Assembly: GCA_034401135.1 (NCBI GenBank)
Contig: JAWZSP010000005.1
Span: 1,178,001 to 1,242,000, forward strand
Reading direction: 5' to 3'
Length of the DNA stretch: 64,000 bases
DNA from: Volutella citrinella
Taxonomy: Eukaryota; Ascomycota; Sordariomycetes; Hypocreales; Nectriaceae
This document shows, piece by piece, positions 46,289 to 58,475 of this stretch. Within the stretch, counting starts at the first letter, position 1; each line of letters begins with the position of its first letter. The position numbers and the translations under genes were made by a program. The notes beneath the pieces are model-generated. The model was not told the origin of the DNA and made no database searches. It was given only the letters and a program-made list of their open reading frames with translations.

Positions 46289-47182
46289 GTTGCCCAATTG
46301 GTATTGAGCGGCAAAGTGGCAACGGGAGAGGTCCAGCGGTGGAGAGTGATACGGAACCCAAGGGGTCGGGGGACAGACTGCTGCGGCAGGGTATCCTCAG
46401 CCAAAACCAATAATACGGGTGCTGTAGCCTGGCAACTTGGTTGGTTTGGTGGGAATGGCGAGGCCGTAGCCGTGCTGGGCAACTGTGCTGGGCGTGGAGA
46501 GCAGCTGATAGTGACAATCTCGTGAATGTGTCGATGGGTGTTGACGAGAGGTTGGTGGTGGTTGAGGAAGGGCAAGGCTTTAATAAGCAACAGTTTTTTT
46601 CAAGCCCAAAAACAAAGCTATGCGAGTTGACACTGCGAGAGGGCCAGGCAAACAGGGCAGTGGTGGCCAGCGGATTGATATAAGAGGGTGCAGCTGGGAG
46701 ACCCTGATCACCAGAAGGGGCGGACGGCCGGCGGGGTAGGCCGCGACTGAGAACCACCTAACGACCAAGGGCGGCACCAGCCCAACGCGGGAAGATCGAG
46801 TGCCATGGGACGATCCCATGGCTAGTGCATGGCATCTTCACAGCCGTCCAACTGCCATAGCTGGAATGCGACACTGGGCTCAGTAGCCCCAAAGCTTGAC
46901 CATGTAAGCTGGGGCGCGGCACAGTCCACAGAGGCCGTTGCTTGGGGCTTGGGGGGCGTTTCCGGGAAGCGGAGGAAATAGACTTTGAGCTGTTGTGGTC
47001 CAGCCAGCCTGGGGATGCCCGGTAAATACAACCAACCTTATGGGCATCGTGCTTACCCAGAGTGGTGAGCCCATGAGGCGGCGACGGGCAGCTGCGACGA
47101 CCAGCGGGTGAAGCTTTGCTCGACCCGGGCCCGTCTTATTGGTACAGGCACTGGTGTAGCTCCAGACGCCGCAAGACGACGA

Positions 47183-47215
47183 CTGGCTGGCTGGCTGGAT
47201 GGCTGGCTGGATGGC
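47183..47215. repeat. CTGG/GGAT tetranucleotide repeat
   Basis: Imperfect tandem CTGG units interrupted by two GGAT units in intergenic DNA. Confidence 0.75.
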
Positions 47216-47528
47216 TCCCTCACGCTCCCACTCTGCAGAGCAACCCGTGGCAGCTTGCGGGAGGGCTCAACGCTCAGGGCTGACTTCCTTCAGAAAGCAA
47301 CAGCCGGTATCTAGGTTGCCCTGCAGGTCGCCTGTTTGGGGACAACCGGCAGCTCGGCCAAGAGAGGGGACGCGGAGGCGAGTTGTACATCGGCCCCGTG
47401 GCGTGCCTCTCCGGACGAACCTCGCCAATCTCTCGCAGGGGATGTGTTGCGCTTTGGGCCAGGCAGCCACAGCCAACCACACAGATGCCATGCTAACGCT
47501 CAAGAGTCAAGACGCTTAGGATAGGGCA

Positions 47529-47592
47529 TGGGGGATGGGATGGGATGGAGATGTGGATAAAGATGCGGATGCGGACGGGGATGGGGGATGCT
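47529..47592. repeat. GGGATG-type imperfect repeat
   Basis: Purine-rich run of GGGATG/GATGCG units, about 64 bases, strongly strand-asymmetric. Confidence 0.65.
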
Positions 47593-50500
47593 GACATGCT
47601 GCCGAGCTAAACATGGCTGCAGTTATTAGAGCCTGGAGAAGGAGGGGCTCTGTGTGGCGTCAGGCTTCTACTGCTCCTGGGAGTAGCGCCTGCCGCCACC
47701 AACATCCTGAGAGATGGTCATCGATGTGGTCCACAGCGCCTGGACCCTCAGCCAGCAGCCCAGCCAGGAGCCCGGCCAAGAGCCCAGCTAGACGACGAGT
47801 GCATCGAGGGGGAGCCACCACGAGCGTTTGTTCGACTCCCTCGCGAGCCGTTTTCCCACGTCCCCGGGGACGCGGTCTTGGGTGGAAGCTGGAATGTGGC
47901 GAGGCGCCTCTTCGCGTGGTCGACGCTCCAGGGCTGATACGTTGTCACTGGCCAGCGGCAGGCCGTTGAGGATGCCATGCGGTGCCATGCGGTTGCCATG
48001 CCATCCCCTCGTTGTTTCAGTCCTTCAGAACTTGCCCATCGTTGACAGCTGATACCACGACACAGGTGCAGCTCGCCCTATCCCTAACCCCATCCAACCG
48101 GCGACTCATTGCAATTGCCCCGTCCCCAGCTCCCTCGACGTCTCGGCCGAGGATCTGGAGCCCCGCACGGGAGAGCACCGCACCGTCGGGAGACGATGCC
48201 CAGCCACGATACACACGGACTTGTCAATGGGGCTATCGGAGAGCTCAGAGGGCATCCGGCTCAGAGCACGGCGCTTTGACCGATGCGCTAAAACGGGCAC
48301 CTAAGCTTTAAGCTAATGACCCTGCTAGGCGGGCGGCACTCCTCGATCCGCGCGAACTCGACCGTTTGATAAGGGAAAGGCGTCGTGGCAGGTGCTCAGG
48401 GGAAGGGTTCGCCTAATTGTCAAAGCGGCGGTAATTAGTATCAGGACAATCCAGGTGACACAAGCGATGGACCGTTGTCTCGACTCCTTGGCCACTAGGA
48501 GTTCTGCGATGCTGCTATCCACAAATCAATCCCTTTTGAGGGAAGTTCCTCAGAGGCAGACGTCTCCTTCGGGCCCGGCGAGGTCGAGAAGCCGTGCCAA
48601 CCGAGCAAAAGGGAGCGCCTCACCAGGCGCCAGCATCCCGTCCTCCAATCATGGCAATCATTCTTGGACCTGTCCGGGCTGTTGCTTGTCACAAGAACCG
48701 CGGCAGTGGAAACGTTCCTGGGTGGCTTTTGCCTCAGCAAACGGTAGCTCTAGCAAAATTTCCCATACGATCCTGCCGACCTAGACGCCTTTTTGTGGCG
48801 AGACCGTCTGTCTGCAACGTTCAAGGTTCAACTAGCCTACCTGCTTTGTGGCCGTTTCGCCTCCACATCCCCATTCCGAGTACCGAGCCGCTGGGACAAG
48901 GGCAGCAGGGTGCCACTGCTGTCCCTCCCTGAGTTGTTGGCTGCTGATGCCGACAGCCAGCCAGCCAACATCAGCAGCCGGTCAGCTCGGCCCTCTTGGC
49001 CCTCTTGAATGTATGTATAAATGCTGTATAAATGCCTCGGAGGCTGGAATTCGCGGCCACTAGCTGACAAGAGCCATGTAAGACAGCGCACGGTACTAGA
49101 GCAGACCAGGCAGGTCCCTCAAGAGGCCTGGAGACAATTGCGAGCCCTTTCGCTCTCTTTTACCCAAATAAATAATTGACAGCACGCATCGGAAGCATGT
49201 CAATTCAGTTCCGCACCACGCTACCGTTTCCAACGGAGCACTTCCTCCCCTCATCACGGCACCGACACGGCACCTACACGCCACTCTCCCTGAATTTCCT
49301 GCAGTCGTAGTGGTTCAATTCCCTGTTTCCTAGCGGGGGAGAGGCTGGAGGCTGACGATGTGGAGTCTCGGTCCTTCTGCCGTTGACACAAGGCGTCGCG
49401 TCGGAGTGTGCCGAAAGCCTACCTACCAAACATGGTTTTCCGCAAGAACTTAGTTTCCCATCCTGCTTAGCAACTGGGCGGAGAGCCTGGTGAAAAGACC
49501 TGCATCGAGCCCTCCAACTACTACGCCGCGTCACCTGCAAGAAAGAACTCTGAGATGCACCAGGATCCTAATGCTACGCTGACAGAGCTGGTGTTGAACA
49601 TCACTGAAGCCGACCTTGGACAACACGAAAACAAAAAATTTTTAGAGACGCTTGGCCGCGACGATGTGATCCTACCTGAGGTGATTGTGGCTCATCTTCA
49701 GACCAATAAACCGCCTCGATCAAACGCCCCCCACGAACTACTCGATATCATCACATTTGGCGTGGTGGTCTTCCACCCACACAGCAACCATAAATCGCAT
49801 GATGGGCTGGCCGTTGCATATGCTTGATTGCACCTGCCAATCTAGAGAGGTCGATTACAATTTAACCCGTTTAGTACGGGACCGGGGGCATGGGTCGCGA
49901 TTCCCGGTCTGATGCGAGAGGGCGCTCTCGATGGTCCCCGCTAACTCGATGTCGCATCTAACAGAGTTCCCGCCATCGACAAACTGGGTCCGGGTGGCTT
50001 ACACCAACTCTGTGTGACACCGGTTCCCCGAATCCATGATCGACAGTGCCTGCTGCTCTCGTTTTTTTTTTTGGTTAACCCTTGCAGCTCGCTGATACCC
50101 CTGGCAAGCTTCGCAGCTGAAACCGCGGGCGCTGCGAGTGTTCACATCGCTTGCCCAAGCCAACGTCGCAATCTCCAAATGCCTCCAAGCCCATCTCTAT
50201 ATACACATCCCTCAAGCTATACCACCATACTAGTACTCCGCTGACTTACACCTGCAGACAGCTGGGAGCTCCTTCGGACTCGACCACACACCCTTTGCTA
50301 GAGCCAGTCCTATCGAGATCTGGGTCTTCCACAAGCAGATCAATGTGCATAAGCGCCCGCACCATCAACTGTAATCCGAATCCCCGAAAATCTACGGGCT
50401 TTGCTTAGCGCTCCAGCTGTCTCCCAAGTGCGCCCGCTGTGGCGGACAGCTGACAGACACCGGTGGAAGTAGTGCGAACTGCTTACCCAGAAATGCCTGT

Positions 50501-50600
50501 ATTGAGCAAGGCACATCAACCATCGGAGATGCCCTTCATCGGTGATCGCCGCAATGTCGGCAGAAGCTCCAATCGGAAAAACTTTTAAGCTGCCTTCCGG

Positions 50601-52925
50601 CTTCACAAGGGAGGTTTATGGATACGGTTCTGTCTTGTCATGGGTGGTTGCTTCGGACCGCTGACAGTTACATGTGTCTTTACTCATGTTTTTGCCACTT
50701 GCAGCCAAAACATGACACAACCACATGCGCCTTTTCTCGTACTTTTTCCCAATACATAGGTACTCTGTATTTGCTCTTTTCCCCGGCAACTGCCCAGCCA
50801 TCGGCTAAATGACCGATATAAGCCATCGGCTAAGTGACCCGAGCCGGGGTGGGTCAGCTTGTAAATGGATCGTGATGGCTTCACCCACTTTCGGCATGTG
50901 GGAGGAGAAGCGAGGGTTTGGGGGTGAACATGACTAACAAGACGCCGATCACGGCAGCACAAACCTCTTCTGTTTGGCGACTTGACTATCATGCCTGGTT
51001 ATAGAGAAAGCCTTGTACTCGACGGTATGGCTATCAACGTTTGTCACTCACTGCGGGACTGGACCCACGCCTGGCTCTTGGCGGTGCAATCGAGGATGAT
51101 TTGACTTCGATGATCAATGGGACTAATTACGTGACGTTAATCCATTATTGTGCGGGATTTCTTTGTTATCTGGGCCGGGGATGGACACGGAGAATTATTC
51201 GGGTATTGAAGGACCGCGGTTGTTGCCGCCGCGGTTCTGACCGTGGCAAACAGTCCCAGGCAAAGCCACCAACTTGGTTTTTTATCCATATTTTCGTATT
51301 TGCCTCATTGAGGTGTTTTTTTATTCATTTACAATAGAAAACTCTCGGTGTTGATTCACTAAACCTTGTGGTGCTGCCTACATGGCCGTGAGGCCTTGGG
51401 GAAACACTTTGGCTTAGCTCTGCTGGTCATTCCCCAGACACTTTCGTCTAGAGACCTGGTATTTGATCAGTTTATGAATCATTCTGCTATGGTGGTTGTT
51501 TACTGCAATCCAGCTGTCTTGAGAACTGGGAGATCTTCAGTGTTTGCTCATCTCGCCCAACAAGCCAAGCGCCGTGAGCTAACGAAGGAAGTATACTGTT
51601 GCAATTTCATTTTCAAATTCCAATATCAAAGAACCAAAGAGTCCACTAATACTATCGGTAGAAGAACAGAGCCGTTCGCTCTTGTGCATTGCCATTGCCC
51701 CTTTTTTACCTATTGTCCCCGGAACCCGGCCACGACCAACTTCAGCCTTTATGTTCCTATCACGTTCGAGCAGCAAAAGAAAGAAAAAGAAATGGATAGG
51801 GAGAAGTTTGAATCTTCATATTTGGCAACGGATAGAGGAGCGGGGTATTCAGGGGCAGAGTGACAAGAAAACCTTTAACGGGTATCGGTGCCGTACGTCG
51901 CCAACGTCATTTCATACCATTAGCCCACCTGCCTTTCGTTAGGGAATATGGGAACAAAATGAGTTTTCAGCGTAGGTGGTTTCCGCTTCTTGGTTTTCCC
52001 ATGGCCGTTGGAGTTGTGGCATAAGATTGCCTCCTCATGCTTAGAAACCGTTGCAGGTTATTGTGAGCACCCAGGTGTTGGTCAGATGTCAAGGGCACAA
52101 CTCACCTTGTGCAGTAGAAGCGCCTGGACGAACGATCCCATATACGTGCCAATAACCCACCCTCGTCCCAGTCTATCAAACGAGCCGAAATTTAACTTGA
52201 CCATAGCATTTCGTTTCAGGAGGCAAAATATGACTGTTTTTGTGGGTGCGGTCATCTAATTGAACCCATAATGATTTCCCCTGCAGCAAGTTTCAGTATA
52301 ATGTCTGAGCTTCGTTTCTCGTCTATAGTTTGAACCTGGCTATACCACTTTCATGTTTACCACTGTCCTTTTCGAAGTCAAGAGCTCTAGGTGGGACTAG
52401 CATCATCAACATTGTCAAGTTAGTACGTGAGAAAGTCCGCTTTTGAGGCCACAGCTATCAACTTGAAGTCCAGCCAGAGGTAAGAGAAGAGATTACATGA
52501 TGCTGGCTTCTGACGTTTACGTATGACAATTACATTGTCTTGTACACTAATTCCCGGTTCTTAGCTCTTTCCTTCGAAGGGGCGTTGCGCAAACAATCGA
52601 CCCAGGGTAACGGAGGAAGTATGCTGAGAGTTTCATCTGCTGTCATCCTTGTAACACAGTTATTTCTTTTATTATCTTTGACATAATATAGCCGTTGTCG
52701 GTCGGTTTTTACGTCCCTTAGAAGCACATACAATCAGCGATGCAATTCAGTCACACGAAGAGAGAGCGTTTTGTTCAATGTTATTCCATTTATCCGCTAA
52801 ATCATTTTATCCCAGTTTATCTCAGCATCCTGGTCCTTGCCTGATCCATCCCAATAAGTCATTCGCTAAATGTAACCAGTTTCGTTCCCATTCTATGATG
52901 TCTCGCTAGTAAAAGCTGCAGCAGT
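50601..52925. other. AT-richer intergenic stretch downstream of inositol oxygenase
   Basis: By eye this 2.3 kb is clearly lower in GC than the flanking DNA (several 60-base lines near 35-45% GC). No intact gene: the longest plus frame (51366-51863, 165 codons) starts with Cys-rich unrelated residues and has no domain. A CCGCGGTT motif recurs as a short hairpin-like element near 51210-51240. It may be an old repeat decayed by mutation, or simply intergenic DNA; no terminal repeats or transposase/reverse-transcriptase motifs were seen. Confidence 0.4.
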
Positions 52926-53849
52926 TTACCACTTGAGAGCACCCTGGGGAAAGAACTCGTTGATGAGGCCCATGTAGTAGGGCTTGAGCTTCTCGGCATC
53001 GGGGACACCGTCGCTCTTGCTGTACAGGTCGTAGGGGTTGAAGGCCTGGACGGCTTCCATCATCTTGTAGTCCTTCTCGCACATTAGGTGGCGGTAGGCG
53101 CCCTCTCGGTGCCAGGGGTAGAAGGAGTGGTAGCGGATCATGGCAAGGGCCTCGTCGGGCAGGGTGGACTGGTCCTTGACGACGTGGTAGAGGTACTCGT
53201 CGTGGCCCCAGCTGAGCATGACGTTGTCGAGGCCGCAGTTGGGCGAGTAGATGCCGTACTCGGTGTTGTAGTCGGGGTTCTGGCTGTCGGGGTTGACCTT
53301 GAAGGTGTCGGGGTAGATGATGCGCTTGTCGAAGGCGCAGCCGACGGGGAAGGTGTCGCCGACGACGTCCCACTGGCCCTGGGTGCCGAGGTCCTCAAAG
53401 AAGAGCATCAGCTTGCCGAGATCGTGGATGAGACCGGTGATCTGCATCCAGCGGGGCTTGCCGTCGCGGCGGATGGCCTCGGCGGACTGGAGAAGGTGCT
53501 GGATCTGGGACAGAGAAGTGTCGGGGTCCGACTCGTCAACGAGGGTGTTGAGCTTCTCCATGGCCTCCCAGATGGTCATGACGGGGCGGACACGGGTGGC
53601 ATTGTAGAAGCGGTTGCGGGCAGCAAGGTTGTAGGTGACGGTCTGCTTCTCGTGCTGCTCACGGTAGAAGTTCTGGACGCGGTCGATGGCACCCTCGTAC
53701 TGGCGGAACTGGGTCTTGTCCTTCTCAGAGTCGAACTTGGACTCAGTGTCGTACTTGATGACGTTGACATCGTCGATCTTGTCGGACATGGCCTCGAGGG
53801 CAGCACCAACCCGGTTGGCGGTGTCGTCAACAAGAGCGCCGGGAGCCAT
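52926..53849 (-). CDS. myo-Inositol oxygenase
   Basis: Di-iron oxygenase that cleaves myo-inositol with O2 to D-glucuronate, opening inositol catabolism; cytosolic. Single exon, 307 residues, starting MAPGALVDD; the frame is open upstream to 54032, but that part reads as leader. All ligands known from animal MIOX can be placed: H118, H142-D143 in GLIHDLGK, H216 in SWGHDEY, H241 in RYHSFYPWH and D274 in FNPYDLYSK. Other family blocks are VDESDPDTS, DVVGDTFPVGC and the C-terminal KPYYMGLINEFFPQGALKW. No neighbouring inositol or glucuronate genes are visible. The region to 56434 is a divergent promoter shared with DBP9. Confidence 0.96.
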   Translation of the reverse strand: MAPGALVDDTANRVGAALEAMSDKIDDVNVIKYDTESKFDSEKDKTQFRQYEGAIDRVQNFYREQHEKQTVTYNLAARNRFYNATRVRPVMTIWEAMEKLNTLVDESDPDTSLSQIQHLLQSAEAIRRDGKPRWMQITGLIHDLGKLMLFFEDLGTQGQWDVVGDTFPVGCAFDKRIIYPDTFKVNPDSQNPDYNTEYGIYSPNCGLDNVMLSWGHDEYLYHVVKDQSTLPDEALAMIRYHSFYPWHREGAYRHLMCEKDYKMMEAVQAFNPYDLYSKSDGVPDAEKLKPYYMGLINEFFPQGALKW

Positions 53850-56434
53850 TGTGAATGATGATGTAGATAAAAAAAAGGCTGTGGAAGGGGGTAAGAGAGG
53901 CTTTGAAGTGTAGGCTCGAGGCTGGATTGGAATGAGCTTGTCGGATGAAGAGATTTGGTTTCTAGTCGGAGACGAAGCCATCTTTATATCTAAATATTCA
54001 AGCCATCCACCCCGCGACTCCTTGTCCCCCATCTTTTTCTCTAGCCCTCCGCTCCCCCGCGCGATCTCCTTGGGATGTAGCCAATCTGCGTCATGGCAAC
54101 GCGGGTTACGAGCCGTTCCCTCACGAGAATTGGCCGAGTTGTGGTTGCTTGTCCACTTGATGGTGGAGATTCCGAGACTTCAGCAGTGCCTTGACGGAAA
54201 GAATTGCTGGATTTGAGCTTACGCTTCAGGCTAGCGCCGCCGGAGACGCCTCGCTTCCTTCACGGCTCGCGTGGCAGCTCAGGTGCCTGACGGGCGTCCT
54301 AACTGTATACTTCTAGCGCCGCCGGTGGCTTCCCGATCAGGTACATCTAGAATAGAATCATGGTTCATCTCCGCCGCTTCTGTGGAGAAAAGCGGGACGT
54401 CATTGGGCCCCTGGCACGGTGCACGTTGGTTCAGATCGGCCCCGATTCGCCTTGGATCGCTCAGACGTGCATCACGCGGGGGGGCAGAACCCTTGCACTT
54501 TGCATGGCAGTTGCTTTTCATCGCCGGCTCTTGACTGTTTGGTGCTGGTGCCGGGAAGGCCTCAACACCAAACGGCAAATCTCTACGACCTGCCACCGCT
54601 CGATGCCGATGCCAAGTCTCGGTTATGCGTGAGGCGAGCCAGCCAGCGTCTCGACTTTGCCAATCCACCTGGTCCAACGCGGCGACGTCGGTCATGTTCG
54701 ACGTGGCCCATGGTGCCAATTGCCGACATGAACCAGATCCCAACGCAAGATGACCTTTGGGAAACTGCCCTGATCCTGGTTGACTTCCCCAGCGGGCTCG
54801 GTTGGCCTTGTTTTCCCCCGTGGGCCAATGCGGGAAATCAGCCCCTGCCACCGGACCTGTCAGATTTGAGCAAGCCAGCATGACCAGACATGCTTTTCGT
54901 GGTGGTGTCGCCTCCCTTCGGATTAGAGGCCGTTGAAGATGAGAGGATCCCGTAGATGTCGCCGAATATTCCCCAAAACCGGGTTAGACTCCTCGGTCGC
55001 TAGTGGTCATGCGGAGTGGCGCCGCGGGGCAAATTGCTACAATCACGGGAGTGCTTTCCATTCGTGTCAAAACAGTCAATGCCACCTAGTCACGATGCCG
55101 AGCTAGTCCGTTTGCTTACTCGCCGAATCCAATTATTGGACACTCAGCAATCCTGGAGCTCCAAATGCTCGAAATGTCTGCATCAACCCTAAGCCAAACC
55201 CTCGGACATGTTCCCAGGTCACGAGTCGCACATCCAGACGCTCCAGATGCCGAAAACCCAGTATCGGCGAAGAATCGGGTTCACTCAAATGTTACAAGTC
55301 AGGCCATAAACGGGTTTATTTAGCTCTGTGTCACCGGCAATTGCGTAGCCTTTGTTACTGATGCTGAGGATGGGCAACGCTTGAACCCAAGCTGTGTGCG
55401 GCTGCTTCAAGCGGAGGAGTACCTGTTTATATAGTGCTACTAGCAAAGGAGCAGCATTGCTTAATTGAGCAGCCAGTCTATAAAGGGATGGACTCCAGCG
55501 GTCTCATTGTGTCGTTTTCATCCCCGAGGCTTTTGCTCTGCATGATGACCCTACTTGATATTATGCCCATTGCCAAATCGTTACTTGAAACCTCGTAGCG
55601 CTTTGCTACCTCTGCACCAGGTGTTGCTTCCTCATAGATGTATCATAAATTACAATTTGTGGCCGTCTATAATCTTCCAACCCACCCAACACAGTGATTG
55701 CATCGAGTAACAATTCAATTGGCCATTACTATTCCAGAGGATTCCTTCATAGGACGGGGTTGAGTCGATTTGTGAAAACACTCAGTTCAGAATTGACCCG
55801 CGGAATCTGATATTGTTTCACACGACATCAATCATCGCGCTCGAAGGTATTTCTGGTTCTGTCCTTTTGCCTCCGTATCGTTGTGCTGGAGCAGGTCTTC
55901 ATTTAACAGCCCTCAACTGGTTACTTATACGCCATGTGTAGCGCAATAGCGTAGTAGGCTCGACGCGCAAGATGTCAATTCCATATTTTCAGCCAGACCA
56001 AAAGGTTGAATATCGGGTTCCTCCGGATCTAAACTTTTCCTTGTGCATATTCTAGACGGCCCTGCCCTCGTTTCGTGAAAAGCCAGTTCCAACCTGCTCA
56101 TTGTCAGTTCGTGGTGGTGGTCCGTACTGTGCGCAAGGATGTGTCTGAGCACTGTACAGCACAAGCAGAAGAAGCTGATAAGATAAAGACCCACAAAAAA
56201 GTTTCCTCCAACTTCTGATCGAGTTGATCCGGAGGGACCTTAGCCCATACGCTATTAGGCAAGGCGCCCCCATATTTATTCTTCCGCCTCAGCCAGCGCC
56301 GAATTAGATAATGATCCGCTGCACCACTTGCCCCTCCGCCAACTGGGAAATTTTGAGGCAAGCATCTGGTTGCTGAGAAATTCAGTGACCTCTCACGACG
56401 CAGAACGACGGCATTGTGCTTCACATCTACAGCA
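53850..56434. other. Divergent intergenic region
   Basis: 2.6 kb between the inositol oxygenase gene (minus) and DBP9 (plus). No convincing gene. Adjacent to 53849 is an A-rich leader (run of A near 53870). Frames around 54279-54883 overlap on both strands and look like chance. Confidence 0.6.
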
Positions 56435-58475
56435 ATGGCCGCCATCAAGCGAAAGCGCAATCACGAGGAGACGGAGAAGGCGTCAGCTCCCGAAGCACCG
56501 GCCAAGAAAGCCACCGAAACCGCCAAGGCCGAGGAGGAAGTCTCTTTTGCCCAGCTCGGCCTCGACGCCCGGTTGCTGCAGGCTGTTGCCCAGCAGAAAT
56601 TTGCGAAACCGACTCTTGTGCAGCGCAAGGCGATTCCTCTGGCTCTAAACGGCCAGGACGTCCTCGCCAAAGCCGACTGTGGCTCCGGAAAGACTGCCGC
56701 CTATGTCCTTCCTCTTCTTTCCAGCATCCTGAAGCGAAAAGCCGTACGCATCTCCCATGGCCTGGGTCTATGTCTCGACTAACCAAACTAACTTGGTGTT
56801 TTCTATAGGCCGACTCCTCCGCTTCCACAGCCGGTCTCATCCTTGTGCCCACTCGCGAACTTGCCGACCAGGTCTCCAAGGCCATTGAACAGTTTTCCTC
56901 ATTCTGCGCCAAAGACATTCAGACCGTCAAGTTGACCGACAAGGTCTCGAGCGCAGTCCAGCGCGCCCTCCTGTCCAACTCGCCCGACATCGTCATTTCG
57001 ACGCCTGCCACGGCCTGGCAAAATGTCCACTCCAACGCCCTGTCCCTCGACAACCTAAGCCACCTCATTTTGGACGAGGCCGACTTGGTTCTGTCCTATG
57101 GATACAATGAGGATCTGGAGAACTTGGCGCGCTCGGTTCCCAAGGGCGTTCAGGTCATGATGATGAGCGCAACTCTCACTGACGAAGTCGACACTTTGAA
57201 GGGGATCTTCCGTCGAGACCCAACCTTGCTCGATCTTAAGGAGAAAGAAGCCGAGGGCGAAGGAATTACCCAGTTTGTCGCCAGGTACGGACCTATATCT
57301 CGTTCACTGGGAATATCCAGGCTAACAATTTCCAGGTGCGGTGAAGACGAAAAGTTTCTTCTGGCCTACGTTATCTTCAAGCTCAAATTGATCAAGGGTA
57401 AATGCATCATCTTTGTCAGCGACATTGATCGTTGCTATCGAGTAAAGCTGTTTTTCGAGCAGTTTGGCATCAGAAGCTGCATCCTGAACTCGGAACTTCC
57501 CCTCAACTCGCGAGTTCACGTTGTGGAGGAATTCAACCGAAACGTGTACGACATCATTATCGCAGCAGACGAGAAGAACGAGATGATGGGTGACGATGAA
57601 GATCCTGTGGAGGGAGAGGCGGAGAACGATGGTGCTGACAAAGAAACTCGCCCGAAGAAGAAGCAAAAGGCCTCCAAAAGGAGCGATAAGGAGTACGGTG
57701 TATCACGAGGTATGCTGACGCGATTCTAACAACCAAGGCCGTTGATTACTGACCACATGTCTGCAGGAGTCGATTTCAAGAAGGTGTCCGCCGTCATCAA
57801 CTTTGATCTCCCAACCTCGGCGTCCGCCTACACACATAGAATTGGACGAACCGCGAGGGCTGGCCAAACGGGCATGGCGCTCTCATTTGTCGTCCCCAAA
57901 GAGCTATACCGAAAGCACATGCCTACGTCGACTCCTGCTTCCGAGAAGGATGAGAAGGTCATGGCCAAAATCGTGCGACAGCAGGCCAAGCGAGGCAAAG
58001 AAGTCAAGCCGTACAACTTCAACATGACCCAAGTGGATCCCTTTCGCTACCGAATGAACGACGCGCTGCGTGCGGTGACCAAGGTGGCTGTCCGTGAGGC
58101 GCGGACGAGAGAGCTGAGGCAGGAGCTTTTGAAGAGTGAGAAGCTCAAACGGTGAGTCTCCCCATGCTCGAGAGATGCAAGGTGAACATCTGGAACTGAC
58201 TGGAATACAGCTACTTTGAGGAGAACCCTACCGAACTCACACACTTGCGCCACGACGGCGAGCTGAGGACAGCTCGTCAGCAGGCCCACCTAAAACACAT
58301 CCCCGACTACCTCCTCCCCAAAGACGGCAAGCAAGCCCTCACCGCAGATGTTGGGTTCGTGCCCATGAGAAAAGACCGCAAGGTTCGAGGCCACAAGAAA
58401 GGAAAGTCGTTCAAGGTGGGGGCGAGAAAACGCGACCCCCTAAAGACATTCAAGGCTCGACGAAAGACGAAATAG
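56435..58475 (+). CDS. DBP9: ATP-dependent RNA helicase Dbp9 (ribosome biogenesis)
   Basis: DEAD-box helicase of the nucleolus, needed for 60S subunit (27S pre-rRNA) processing. Five exons: 56435-56743, 56809-57284, 57336-57709, 57767-58151 and 58211-58475, giving 602 residues; introns are 51-65 bases with CTAAC-type branch sites. The N-terminus is basic (KRKRNHEE). Motifs: Q motif SFAQLGLD...[10 protein letters not shown] (37-68), I ADCGSGKT (80-87), Ia PTRELA (117-122), II DEAD (192-195), III SAT (223-225), [23 protein letters not shown] (about 410-419). Dbp9-typical features are [16 protein letters not shown], the acidic/Lys insertion in the second RecA domain ([12 protein letters not shown]...KKKQKASK) and the very basic C-terminus ([16 protein letters not shown]). 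Confidence 0.97.

Larger units (their letters stand above)
46289..50600. other. Intergenic stretch, no convincing gene (left part)
   Basis: GC-rich DNA upstream of the bZIP gene. The first several hundred bases are its probable promoter and leader. Frames such as 49555-49827 (plus, 90 codons) have no domain or supporting context. Simple repeats are at 47183-47215 and 47529-47592. Confidence 0.55.

Noticed and set aside
49555..49827. Plus-strand 90-codon ATG frame
   Set aside because: No recognisable domain, no intron or promoter signs, and residue composition not distinct from chance frames nearby.
51366..51863. Plus-strand 165-codon frame in the AT-richer block
   Set aside because: Sequence has no family resemblance; long frames without stops can occur by chance, and no mobile-element motif is present.
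53088..53858. 256-codon plus-strand frame opposite inositol oxygenase
   Set aside because: Antisense shadow; the minus-strand product carries all the metal ligands.
54279..54883. Overlapping plus and minus frames in the inositol oxygenase-DBP9 intergenic region
   Set aside because: Both strands open over the same span, no domains, no splice continuity; most likely chance in GC-rich DNA.
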